Program-made: the position numbers and the translations under genes
The notes under the pieces: generated by a model
Told to the model about the DNA's origin: nothing
The model's input: only the letters and a program-made list of their open reading frames with translations
Databases searched by the model: none
DNA from: Rhynchospora pubera
Lineage: Eukaryota; Streptophyta; Magnoliopsida; Poales; Cyperaceae
Direction: 5' to 3'
Assembly (NCBI GenBank): GCA_028095005.1
Contig: CM051459.1
Coordinates: 42,352,257-42,416,256 of the forward strand
Length of the DNA: 64,000 nucleotides
Shown here: positions 37,678 through 49,500 of the stretch, piece after piece
Layout of the letters: each line of letters starts with the position of its first letter
Position numbering within the stretch: position 1 is the stretch's first letter

Positions 37678-38962
37678 TTATTGAATGATGTGAGAAATAG
37701 TGAATCATCGAGCTATTTCAATCTAATCACAACTCATAAATCTGCAAGTCCAATTGACTGCAACTTGTTTTAAGATATTTCGCACTTTTTATGACTTTAT
37801 TGAACATAGTCATAAATGTGATAAGAACCAAAAGCTTAGTGCAATGAACATAATAAATCTCAATCACTTGAATCGCTTTTCCACAAGCATTCAAGTTCTC
37901 ACTCATCGCTTACTATGCCTCAATTCGGAATAGATTGGCGATTATGACCTAAAAGTCAATCCCTGTCATTTAACATCAACTTGCATAATTCAAGATGCTA
38001 AATAATAATCACTACTCATGAGATTATTTAACATTTAAAGAAAATGTATAGAAAGAAAGCTTAGTTAGCACCACAAACCATAATATTTTGCTACAAAAAT
38101 CAGCACCATCCACATGTTCAATTCCGAAATCCAACACCAAAAAGAAAATTTCACAAGTACTAGTCATTGTCAAGGTTTGAAGTATATTAAAGTATCATGG
38201 AGCAATCATTTGTGTCCCCCTCTACATGTGTCAATTACCTGGACCACACCATTGCATTGATCCTCTACATAGATCACATTACTTCATATTTACGACAATT
38301 TAGCAAAATGCTATGTTACTTAACCAACATGAAGGTAGTAACATTCATGCAATTTGTAATTTCAGATTTTTCAGTACTTCATCCAAGTTTAGAAATACAT
38401 CTTCTTGTATATCAAGTTCACAACAATAATCTCTTAGCATTTATACAATTACTTGACTATGTCAACAAACTTGACCAATTTGAGCGACATTCGTTAAGAA
38501 ACGAATGACAAAAGACAGTGAAGTTTAGTTGCACATGCTCTTTCACTAATTAGAAGACAAGCAAGTTAACTATAACACTTATTGCTCAAATGTCAACTTA
38601 TGACTCTCTTTATGCAACTCAAAATTTATTTTACCTTATGTCAAGATGCAGCCCTAATGTGCTTCTTATACTTGTCGAAAACTTATTGAGCTTGCAAATT
38701 ATTATAATCAAAATTATTAATACTATCGTCAGAGATTAAATTAAGTTGTAACTAATACAAGAAATAACAAATTCTTCTCATCAATAAAATATGAGTGGAA
38801 TTGTTGTGGGTCAATGATCGCAAGCGGTCTGTTACCAAGTTAAGTGATCTGATTCAGTATCCTTAATATGTTTCTAACTTCTCACAAATTCTTTTGGGAT
38901 TTCTCATTAGATGTGATGGTTTCTAGTCCATCCTGATTCTATGTGAGATAATGAGATACTGT
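37678..38962. other. Non-satellite spacer, unrecognised
   Basis: The composition changes at the array edge. No gene, inverted repeat or known element was recognised. The longest frame (38197-38508, 103 codons) shows no known motif. This sequence and 40009-41030 may be parts of the same old retroelement, split by the solo LTR, but nothing proves it. Confidence 0.3.
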
Positions 38963-38967
38963 AATGC

Positions 38968-40003
38968 TGTCACACCCCGCGCCGACACACCGACACACGG
39001 GGCGCGACGGTGGGGCGGTATCTTCTGCATCCATCCGACGGCCCGTCAACCTACGTCGCAAGCAGAAAAAGAACAAAACGGATGCCAGCTACAAAGCTCA
39101 GTAACCAGTTATTTAACAACGCAGCTTCTCTATATTAGTTGATAAAGCAAATTAAACATGACTGGATTAATCCTCATAACAAATCATACGTTTCACGGCG
39201 ATAATCGGGTCTAGATCAGTCATATCAAGTCGTAATCAGGACAAAAATTTCCTCCCTAGTCACAGGGATCAGAACCAATCAGAAAGTTCCTCCCCAGAAT
39301 CGGGGATCAGAACCAAATCAGGACATAAAGTTCCTCCCCTGTATCGGGGATCAGAACCAAACCCCTCCCCTGGCAGGGGGATCAGGGTGCATGCATTAAC
39401 AAATTCAGAGATCCAGGATTCTAAACCCGATAACCCGCAAAACATACCACATACGGGCATACACATACAAGCAAAATCAAGCGGTAATCAAATCAAGCAA
39501 TACGGAACTAATTATAGAGAAGTCCGGTTACCTGACTGAGCGATCTAGGGCACAAGCAAATCGGGATGACTATAACTGCGACGTATGACTCGAATTCCAA
39601 ATGGCCGACTATTCAAAGTCAAGGCGGTATTCAAAAGTTTGCTAGGAATAGAGAGAAACAGAAATGATATACGAAATGAAATGAAATGAGGCTGGGGTCT
39701 ATTTATAGTGGAGGTCTGGCTAAAATGGTAAATATTCTAGATTTCTTAATAGCTAAGTAAGTAAAAATGAATTACTTAGCTACTGTTTCTGAAAATATGA
39801 ATACTATTTATAAAGATAACTGAGTCTATTTATAAAGATATTAATTATCAGAAATTATTTATATAAATACTGATTACTTAGCTACTAAAAACGTGGATAA
39901 GATCAAAGAGATATTTTCAAAGTGGATAAGCATGAACATTTTTCAAATAGTACCTTAGAATTTGAAGTATTGCAAACAGGTCCTAAAATTCAGGGATGTC
40001 ACA
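38968..40003 (+). mobile_element. Solo LTR of a Ty3/gypsy-like retrotransposon
   Basis: A 1036-bp unit beginning tgtcacacccc and ending gggatgtcaca (TG...CA), flanked by a perfect 5-bp duplication aatgc (38963-38967 and 40004-40008). There is no internal region, so it is a solo LTR left by recombination. A TATA-like box tctatttatagt is at 39698-39709. Four short hairpins of the cctcccc...ggggatcag type lie at 39249-39387. The orientation is taken from the TATA box; the assignment to Ty3/gypsy is by general resemblance only. Confidence 0.82.
39249..39387 (+). repeat. Four short hairpin repeats within the solo LTR
   Basis: Units start near 39249, 39287, 39331 and 39362. Each has a C-rich arm and a G-rich arm followed by gatcag. 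The arms pair in each copy although their bases and loops differ (ccctagtcacaggg, ccccagaatcgggg, cccctgtatcgggg, cccctggcagggg). Confidence 0.7.
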
Positions 40004-40008
40004 AATGC

Positions 40009-41028
40009 CCTGCAATACACATCCATCAATATTTTTTATAATCAGCGATGACTGTAAGTTAATGCCATACATAGAGACAAGCACATAAGTTAGCATGACA
40101 TAACCAGTCTTACCGCACAATCCTTGAATCACTCCAAGAAATAATGTAACTTAGAAATGATAACAGAAAGATAACAATCATGACCACCAATCTTGTCTCA
40201 TGCACTAAGTACACCACTTTCCAACCGACTCGATTGGCGCAAGATGCAGATGAGACACCATAGTCTACATTCTAAATTTACCTTTTGTGTGCAACCACAC
40301 AGTGCTAGCCGACACCCAATCGCGTCATGCATGCAATCACAATGGTGAAACAACACCACATGCACCATCAATCACCCATATTGCAAGTATGCAACTAAAG
40401 TAGTGCATTAACCACTGAGCTATCTCGAAGAAAGCTTCAAGCACCATGTTGGACACATCGATATGTTCAAAATTAGTCAGGTCAAATCTTAGGTTTACAA
40501 ATTTTGCTCTATCAGACAATCAAAACGACCCGCTCCACCACTGGAAACGGTCCGCCCTAGTTACAAGTGGCCTGCCCCAAGCCTGAGACGGTCCACTTGC
40601 AATCAATTCTGAAACTGATTACGAGTTTATAGCACAGAACAGTCTGTTCCACAGTTAGAACGGTCCGACTCAATGCCAAAACAGACCAGCCCTGATGTTT
40701 TCCGACCAAGAAAGTTCCTGAACGGTCTGTTTCACCACTGGAACGGTCCGCCCTAAACTTTCGCTGAAACTCTAATTCTGGTATTTCCATGACGGAATTC
40801 CTCAGAATTTAATTTTCTTTCCCAGTTTCAGCTGCTCTACCCTAAATTGACTATTTTCAATTATTTTGCTACTAGTTTTATCAACAGTAGAGAGATCTAA
40901 AGTCAAAAACTAATTAAAATCAAAATTAAAGTTTTATTAGAGCAACGATGTCACAAACAAGAACAAATAACCAACTAGCCATGGTGTCTAGGGTTCAAAC
41001 AGTACCAAACCTTCGAAAAGAATCTTGT
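40009..41028 (-). other. Probable internal remnant of a minus-strand LTR retroelement
   Basis: This lies on the internal side of the PBS-like site at 41029-41042, so it may be the 5' internal region of that element read on the - strand. No gag or pol motif is recognisable. It contains repeated gaacggtcYg words at 40532-40560, 40638-40669 and 40720-40754, and a related palindrome lies inside the neighbouring LTR (42210-42224). Confidence 0.35.
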
Positions 41029-41042
41029 GGTTTTGATACCAA
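41029..41042 (-). other. Primer-binding-site-like sequence next to the minus-strand LTR
   Basis: Read on the - strand this is ttggtatcaaaacc, close to the usual plant initiator-Met tRNA site TGGTATCAGAGC. It directly abuts the LTR end ...aaatttaca. Two mismatches fit an old copy. Confidence 0.55.
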
Positions 41043-42249
41043 TGTAAATTTTCGTTGTACTATATGCATATCTAGTCCTATGAATCACAAAATCAAGAGA
41101 ATAGATATACCACAGGTCCACAACGGAAGTTGATCGAATAACCTAGATCCTTCTCGAAAGCATACTCAACTTACGGAAGGCACCATCTTTTACCATATGC
41201 AGCCGACACACTTTGACCTCAGGTTAGGACCTAGCGTCACTTTTCACGATTCAAAGTGCCATACATGCCATGTGTGCTTCTCTTTCATGCTTGAAAATCC
41301 CTCAAGAAAGGGATGAGAAAGGCTCCATCTAACTCTCAGATCTTTCTCTAGGGTTTCTGGGTCGTCTCCTACAGGGGCGACGCCACATTGAGGCAAGCCT
41401 GGGCACTTGCCCAGGCTTGATTTTCACAAATTAACGATCACCTGCTTTGGTTTGAGGACAGTGCCTACGCTTGATTCAATTGTTGTTGTGAGGTGTGACT
41501 CAAATAACAGTAATTCACTGATTCGATTTATTAGTCTATAAAGTCCGAACCCGCAAGTCCATTACATTCTACAAAAGATATAACAATCACATGGTGGGGC
41601 CTACATGCAATTTTTATTTTCCCAACACCTGAACTGTCTGTTGGAATAATTCTAAAACATATGCATGGTCTTAGAATTTAGAACGATGGGATTTAGTCGT
41701 TTGGCTTACATGCAATTTTTTTTGTAGTTAGCTTGTACTGGGATATTAATCAACAAATTAAGCATTGTTATCCGAAATATATAATGAGAAAATTATATAA
41801 CATTTCAAACTATGCATTTATGCAAATATTATTGCTTGCACTAGTATTATAATAATTTCTTTATTGTTCGTATATTTTTTGGTGAAAAATTTATAATTAT
41901 TGTACTATTTGGTGAAAAATATTATTGTTTGCACTGAGCATTTTGTAATAATACTACATTTTAAATAGGTTTTAATTTTTAAATTAAAATTACTCTTTTT
42001 TATAAATTTTATTTTTAATGTTAAATTTACTATTATTTTATTATTGTGCCCAGCCTTAAAAAAAGTCTGGACTCACCACTAATCTCCTATCAGAGGAGAA
42101 TTGAACAGATGAAACAGACACGAAAACAAACCCCAAATCTGAAGTTATACAGGTCCGTTACCGAATAGACCCGATTTTTAAGCGCAGACGAACATGCCGT
42201 TCCTATTATGGAACGGTCCGTTCCATTTATGTCTCCGCTAAATCTAACA
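41043..42249 (-). mobile_element. Copia-type LTR on the minus strand, interrupted by a hAT element
   Basis: On the - strand the LTR reads tgttagattt ... aaaatttaca, with matching short inverted ends (TG...CA), and is followed by a PBS-like site. Removing the 710-bp hAT element and one 8-bp duplication leaves about 489 bp, a normal LTR length. The U5-like part is near the PBS. I found no second LTR in the window, so the element is incomplete. The start at 42249 is the less certain edge. Confidence 0.55.
41372..42081. mobile_element. Non-autonomous hAT-like element nested in the Copia LTR
   Basis: A 710-bp AT-rich element flanked by gtctccta (41364-41371) and atctccta (42082-42089), an 8-bp duplication with one mismatch. 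Ends are caggggcgacgcc and, on the other strand, tagtggtgagtcc (8 of 13 match), a pattern seen at hAT ends. Both ends then carry an aagcctgggcac / aaggctgggcac word in inverted orientation. No transposase. Confidence 0.72.
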
Positions 42250-42428
42250 GTAGGCATCATAGAATTCTTAAGAAGCTATATAGTTGACAAATTTGGTTTA
42301 TTACCGGTTCAATTTCATCAATTCTTCTTCTTCTCACTTCACTGGTTCATAGCTTTTTTTTAAAATTAAATGTAATTTAACAAATTAGAGGGGCCAAAGT
42401 TGATATCGCTGGATTCGTGTTGTTCTCA
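42250..42428. other. Spacer
   Basis: AT-rich; nothing recognised. Confidence 0.4.
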
Positions 42429-42440
42429 GTTTTTCAGCAA

Positions 42441-42629
42441 TCCGGATTCGCTGTTGCGCTACACCGCGTGTCGCGCACTACGAGCCGTCTGATCTTAATC
42501 GGACGGTTCACTTTTTACGGGCCTACCAATCTAGGTTACATGCACGGGGCTCCCTTGTCCATTGGATTTTAATCAAACGGCCAGCATACCGCGCGACACG
42601 CTGTGTCGCGCGGCAGCTGATCTCAATTT
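42441..42629. mobile_element. GC-rich inverted-repeat MITE with 12-bp flanking duplication
   Basis: A 189-bp palindromic element with cgcgtgtcgcgc on the left arm and its near complement gcgcgacacgctgtg on the right arm; ccgtctgatcttaatcggacgg forms a further local stem. It is flanked by identical gtttttcagcaa (42429-42440 and 42630-42641). A duplication of 9-12 bp would fit a Mutator-like origin. It stands out by GC content from its surroundings. Confidence 0.72.
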
Positions 42630-42641
42630 GTTTTTCAGCAA

Positions 42642-43408
42642 CTCCAAGAATCTTGGACATCATTGAGGTAAATCGCCAGGATAGGTGTCGTCAGATACGA
42701 CAGTCATTTTTTTTCCCTTTTCCATTCCTTTTTTTCTTTTAAAATCAAGTGGGAGTATCCAATTAGCGACTACCACATATGTGGTGTTGTGGCACTGACG
42801 AGTAGGGTCCTCACGCGTTTAGTTCACTGCAAAGTGTGGTCCGAAAGCGGGGACTGTCAATGAGCGTTGATGAAGGTATTAGTATAGAAGTATGGAGGAA
42901 GGTCTGATCCATTCGAGAAAGGTCTGATTAATGGGTTCCGCAATTTTTACTTCATTTTTTTTTGTTTCGAATCCGATAAGTGTGTAGTTGGATCGTTGGA
43001 TTTAAGAGACGGATGAGATTTTTTGCGCTGGAGCGTGGCGCGCAATACAAGATTTGGATCCGCCGAAGACCGGACGCTCCATAATTTGTACATTTTTTCT
43101 CAATTATTTTGCAATTTTACATACAGAGCAGTTATTTGTGTAGCGAGTTAATTTCCAGCTGTGGAAGTTTGACTCAGTAGAATGCACACTGGGTTGTGGA
43201 ACACTATTTCGAGCTGAGTTCACAGAGGATCCAGCAAAAGAAACTTTTTCCCGCATGGTGGGTCCCGCAGTGTCATCTGCTGCCCCATGGCCTGATCCTC
43301 CGAATCATTATTATATCGTCTTCTGTGTTGTTCTATTTTGTAATGCTTTTGTTTGACACTTTAGACTCGTTGTTGGTATTAGTATACCTCCATTTCACCA
43401 AGGCTGCC
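42642..43408. other. Spacer, no gene recognised
   Basis: Mixed-composition sequence with some GC-rich stretches (about 43020-43080). Open frames are short and show no motif. Confidence 0.35.
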
Positions 43409-43413
43409 GTTCT

Positions 43414-45885
43414 TAGGGATGAAAACGGATCGGATACGGAGCGGATGTAGGTCTTCCCATATCCGCATCCATATTTTTTTCTCGGATACGAATACGAATA
43501 CGGATGCGTTCGGATACGGATACGGTTCGGATATTAAACGGATATGGATACGGTTCGGATATTATCGGATACGGAGTCGAATACGAATATATTTTGTCGG
43601 ATACGGATCATATAACGATCAATTTATTTTATTTCATTTCTTTAGAACTTTTTTTAAATTTCATATTGCGTATAAAAGTTTGTTATATATGAGAGTAGCT
43701 GAAGTATAAAAAAATTTTCATGTCATGCAATAAGTTATATTCAAACAATATAAATTATACGATAATAAGGTAATAAGATAAGCAGTGTACAAAATTTATT
43801 CTTTCAACCAATTAAATCCAAAATTTCATCAAAATATTATATATAATATGTATAAATTAAATTATTATTAACATTATTGGTTGGATTCTCAACAAATATA
43901 TTGGATTCAATAAATCACATATATAACCGTAATTATCAAATTTATGAATTAATCAATAAAATTGCAAGCACCACATAAGTACAAATTGAAAAAACCTATA
44001 TATCCTGAATGAGGAATGAACAGTGCCGGGCATTGTTTTTCCTTTTATCGCTGGGTTGAAAATTTGGTTGGACTGGGCGTGGGCAGCTTGGTGAACACCT
44101 GGTCATGATTTGTTTTCAGGTGGGTCCAACGTATGTGTGGCTGCGGGAAATTGCTTTTTACACACTTCTGATTTGCAAAACACGGTAAAATTTGATGAAA
44201 TGACAGAAATAGCATCCCGAGGACCCCGAAGCGTGTCTAAAGTAATTCTCCTCTCCCTGCAATTCAAATCGTATAAATTTCACGTGATCTCAATTCTCTC
44301 CGATTCTCTCCGACGAGGGCACCTTTTTCTGGTCCAGGGTGCCGCAGTAATCTCCTGAGCCAGAAGCTTTGAGGCTCCTAAGTAGAGAGGTCGATATCGA
44401 GGTTAAATGAACCCTTAAAGATTGTTCACACACTATGATTAAAACTTGAAATAAGAATTTAACTCAGCAAATTAGTGGGATTGAGCTAGCGTCCATGTTG
44501 GAGTCTTGGGAGATTGAGACAAAGTGGGGGACACGAAGAAACTCGATGGAGAGCCAATAAAGGGAGTGAGACAGACGGTTTCACACGGGAAACAAAGAGA
44601 TGCTTCGTGTAAAACGATGAGGATATTTTCGTCATTTACAAAATTCAAGCGTGCTTTGTTACATTGAGCTGTGCAGAAAGCAGCGGCCGTGGCTGCGTTT
44701 TGTCTTTGTGTGCCTGGTCTTTGTTTGTTATGTTCTGAGGCTTTGGATCTAATGTGGCAGATTTTGGTGTTTGTTTTCGAGTGTCTGTAAGTCTAATTTT
44801 ATTGTTATTGTAATTCGTTACAGGATGGACTGCATAGAGGTGTGTGCATAAATATTTACCTTTGTATTTTTTTCTTTCCGCACATGTTCTACATCTAGCT
44901 GATGAACCGATTATATTTGATTTGTTTATATGGGTTCATAGAAATAGTATTATTTCCTTTAAAAATTATGATAAAATTACACCGATTAATTTTTTAGTAC
45001 GGAAAAAAAAACTAAACAAGCTACTTAATTTATTTTGATTTGATGTTGTCCAAATTGTACTGTGTTTGTTATTTCTTCATTTTTTTTCCCTAACGAATGG
45101 ATTAAGAGAAATTAAAAATAAAAAAATATATATATATGTAATGAACCTCATCTATTTTGAGAACAGAATGGAAACCTCTTCCTGTGTAGTAAATCACTTT
45201 AAATGATCAATAGATCATTTGTAGCATCGCATAAAATTTTGCTTTATTATTTTTTTCAATCTTAACTTGTAGCATATTGATTAAGGTTGCGGCGGAGCCG
45301 CAACTAAAAGATCTAGTTTAATAGAATTGATCAATAAATTCAGTCTTTCCACAATTTGAATTCCAACAGTATATTTAACTATTCAATGTCAAATCATATC
45401 ATGTTAACTTAAATGTCATCATACATTAAAAAAGTATATTAATCATATGTAATCAACATGATTAGAGAAAAAATTAATTTTAGTATTATTATCATATATA
45501 ATCGTCTCAATAATAAAAAATAAAAATAATTTTATGTTCCAAATAAAAATATTATTATAAGAGAACTTATCTAATAAAAATTAAGCATTATATAATTAAA
45601 AGTATTCTCTAATGTAGATAAGTAATTATATTAATTATCTTATGCCGTTAAAAATACGGATAAACGGATTAATATCTATCGGATACGGATAATATTCATG
45701 TCGGATACGAATACGGATCGGATATTGTCAAAAAACTCAAAACCATATCCGCATCCATATTTTTTTGGCGGATACGAATACGAATACGGATATGTTCGGA
45801 TACGGATACGGATCGGATGTTATGCGTATTTTTCGGATTCGGATACGGATCGGAGCGGATTTTATCCGCTCCGTTTTCATCCCTA
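43414..45885. mobile_element. 2.5-kb terminal-inverted-repeat transposon with subterminal cggatacggat repeats
   Basis: The ends are inverted repeats: tagggatgaaaacggatcgg on the left and, on the opposite strand, tagggatgaaaacggagcgg on the right (19 of 20). Many cggatacggat / atacgaatacg words fill the first and last 200 bp. The bases gttct flank both sides (43409-43413, 45886-45890), a possible 5-bp duplication. hAT elements have similar ends but 8-bp duplications, so the superfamily is open. The interior is AT-rich except for about 44000-44830, which is more GC-balanced and could be captured host sequence. There is no transposase. Confidence 0.75.
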
Positions 45886-46038
45886 GTTCTTCCTTCTTTT
45901 ATGCATCTCCAAACTTATCGTAGAGCACTCTGATTCTTGCTAGGAGATATAGCCTTATGATTTTCATCAGACAGTTACTCTGATTCTTAAATGGAATGAT
46001 ATATTGATATTTAATTCTAAGACCTCCATCTTTCTTCA

Positions 46039-46088
46039 AGGAAAAAAAAAGAAAAAAGAAAAAGAAAAAGAAAAAGAAAAAGAAAAAA
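46039..46088 (+). repeat. (GAAAAA)n simple repeat
   Basis: A run of gaaaaa units, with slight irregularity at both ends. Confidence 0.9.
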
Positions 46089-46559
46089 GGCCTCTATTTC
46101 TGTCCTTCATGTTGATCCAATAACGTGAAAAAAATAATATACATATTTTTGTATGTTATTATCTTTGTAAAATTAACAATCTAATCGTACATATATTTGA
46201 AATTTAAACATTAACAAAATCCCATCTATATTTTATTCCGTAATGTCTTATTTAACATTTTCAGCTTTTTAATACTAAATATATGATCTATTTCTCCTTA
46301 ATTAGTTTGAATATTTTCGAAAACATAGAATGAACTCTTGCATGTCATAGTATTGACATTTAGCAGTAACAAAAATAACTCTCAGCAAAAATAAAGAAAC
46401 CTTTAAACGGCTAATTTTTTTTGAAGATAAATTGGAGGTATTTGTGTTTGCTAAGGGTATGAAATTCTTATGCAGAAAGGAGTGTGGAGGTTTGACGGAA
46501 ATGAAATATAAAAGATAGAAAACGAAACAACTAATGTTCAAGGAGGACTAATTAAATAT
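46089..46559. other. AT-rich spacer
   Basis: No gene or structured repeat recognised. Confidence 0.4.
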
Positions 46560-49500
46560 TGTTGACCCTAATAATTAAATCCTCAAAACCAAAACGAAAT
46601 TGCGAAAAACCAAAAGTCAAACGCCAAAAACCAAATTTCCAAACTTCTGAAAATCAAAATCAAATTGCAAAAATACCAACCAAACTCCAAAAATTCCCAA
46701 AATTTACCTAAAAATCTCTTAAGAATTATGATGATTTATCACAATTTTAAAATCCCAAAAATACCCACAAAAATTCCAAAGTTTGCAAAGAAACCCAAAA
46801 ACTCCACAAAATTACCAAAATGAATCTATGAGGAATTTAGAAAAACCATTTGAACCAATAAATTTCTTATATTTTTATCATCCTATCCATAAAGTTTCAT
46901 CAAAAAATATCCAAGGAAAAGCCTTCAAAGAATTTATTTTGGATCAGCATTGAAGAAATATGTGCTAAATGAAGGAAATGTAAAGAAAATCACAGAAAAA
47001 TCGAAATAGATTGGCGCGTGCATCCATTGGAGCGGATCCAGGGGAGGCCAGAAATGTCGCTACCCCCTTGGATGAATTACTGTTTCATTTAAAGGCTTGA
47101 ATGCACCCGTTGTTGGTGAACCATGCACAGAAATAAAAAAATGTTCAACTGGCTCACAGTAGACCGCCTATGCCAATCTTTTCTCTCTTATTAAACCTTA
47201 CAGGTGGGGCCCGCCTGTAGGGGTCTTCTCCTTCCTTGGTAAAAAGAAGAAAGGAGTAAACCGTGTTTTACCGCCAGGCGCCGGGTGAAAATGCCAGAAC
47301 CGTCGACGTGGCCTCCTCTAGCGCCACCAACTTGAAACCAGAAACCCCGCACATGGTTTTGCAAAACCCATGCCCTAGCGCAACCGACTGCAAGCCATTG
47401 GATCAAGATCAAATGATGGAAGTTGCTCACGGCTCAAAACCTAAACCCTAGTGCTACTCCTATATAAAGTCCCAATTGATGACATAAAAGAGAGAGGAAG
47501 AGAGGGGCAAGGTTAGGCTAGAGCGTAATTGCTGTAATTAGGCATAGATAGAGGGAATCAGTGAGAAGCAATTCGTCGAGCAATTGTAAAAGAGAGAAAG
47601 AAGGTGAAATTGAGTGAAAAGAGCTTGTAATCTCCATTTTGCAAACAAAATAAACCTGTTTCAAATATCAATTTGCTGTTTTGATTGTTCTCTTCCTCCA
47701 ACTCAGCCACCAAACAATGGTGTGCTTGAGTATATGTAATATAGCTCTTATGAGCCATGGTCTGCAGCGTAGCATCAGTCATGGCCATAGGAGGGTTCAA
47801 AGAAAGGTGCCTCATGAAGGTTTAGAGCATGGCTCTTCGCTTCATGTGGCATTATCATGTCCAATGTAAAAAGCACCATGGCTGCCATGTGGAGGTCTTT
47901 AGCCCAGCTTTAGTCTCTCATGGCAGTATCAACTTGACTTGGCATAGGTCCAGAGCACTGGCTCTGGCCTGGCCATGTTCAAGATGTTACCAATCCAAAA
48001 TGGTATAAAAAATAATGGAGGTCATGTTAAACCCCAACCAGTCCCTTTTGTCTGCAATTTGCTCAAAATGTAGGACTAAAGTGCATAAAAAAGAACATAG
48101 GTCCTGTCTATTACCAGCGTGCCTTATGAAATAAAATGTATATGTATATGTGTCTAAGTCTGGTAAAAAAATGAAATAAATGAAAGAATGAGGTTTTATT
48201 TGCGTAAAAACACAAAAACATACATGGATAGTTGGTATAGAATTCACTAGACAGCAAGGAACCAAATTTGTCATTTCTGGAAGTTTAGGCGGTTTTATAT
48301 AAATTTATAAAGACAGCAGGGGTAATTCTTTAAATAATTCATTATTCTTCAAAACATTGGACCTTTCTGCAAAACTTCATACATAAAAGTTCATAAACAT
48401 ATTAGAGAATATCTCCACAAATTTTCAGAGTTTTTGAATAAACATGTATAAGTGAATTCTCATTTACGTTCAAAAGAAGTTAAAATTGCATAAGTGCATG
48501 AGTATTTGCAACAAACAAATAATAAATATTAAAACTGTCTTCAACAACTTCAAATGCTTTTTCTTATGACTAGTGCAAGTGGTTTTCCTGCATTTTGAAC
48601 AACTCAAGTGAAAATCACCAAAAGACAGTGGCAAGGTTGCTTAGAAATAAAGTTTGAAAATTGTGAAAAATGCCAACTAACTTGCTCTTGCATTTTGTGG
48701 AGTTTGGACACCTAAAATAAGTCTAAGATGATCTAAATTGGGTAGCTAATCAGGCCATTCTGTTGTAAATCAACTTACATGCAAGTAGAAAGTTAAACAA
48801 AGAATGCTTAAAAGGTGCAATTCTGTCCTAAGGCCTCTCCACCAAATGGTAATGCTTCAAACTGAAATAAGGACATTTACAGCACGTATTTGAGCCCCTG
48901 ATCCTCACCAAGTCATCACTGGCACAAAGAAACGTTCAAGTGGGCTCCACAAGCTGAGCTCAGTCCTGACAAAGGTGGAGCCGAAGTGTCTCAGCCCAGT
49001 TCATCCCATTCAGGGTTCCTCAAAGCCAAATTTACGTCACAATATTCTTTCACACAGACTATTGGGTATGGAAAACCTCTCACTGGCAAAGAAAGATGGC
49101 CAGAGAAGGCTTAACTCCATGGATAGTTGCTTGAGCATCCTCTGGTGCTAAGTGACAGCGTAGGACACGACAGCTCCAATTGAAGATACGAGAGTGTTCT
49201 CCTCATCGTCTCGATCCAAACGAACCAAGTATCAACTAAAATGATCGCCGGAGTAGCCTCAATTTCACCGGAGAAGCTCCAGGGGCTTTTTTGCAAAAGT
49301 TTGTTTCCAATCAGATTTGAAAGAGGAGAAGATCTGTCGCCACAAACAATCCCCTGCGACCAGAAAGCGTACAACGAGTCACTGACACGGCGAAAACCCG
49401 CTACACGAGTCAACTAAAGACAATCAACGCTCGTTCAAACCTTAAATCGCGCTCTGGCACGTCAGCGCCAAATTAAGACCAGTCAGCGCCAATCAGCACC

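Noticed and set aside
38197..38508. A 103-codon protein gene
   Set aside because: No known motif and no supporting splice or promoter signal; it lies in sequence that looks like old retroelement debris.
44110..44358. An 82-codon gene inside the terminal-inverted-repeat element
   Set aside because: No homologue recognised and no gene structure. Kept only as a possible captured fragment.
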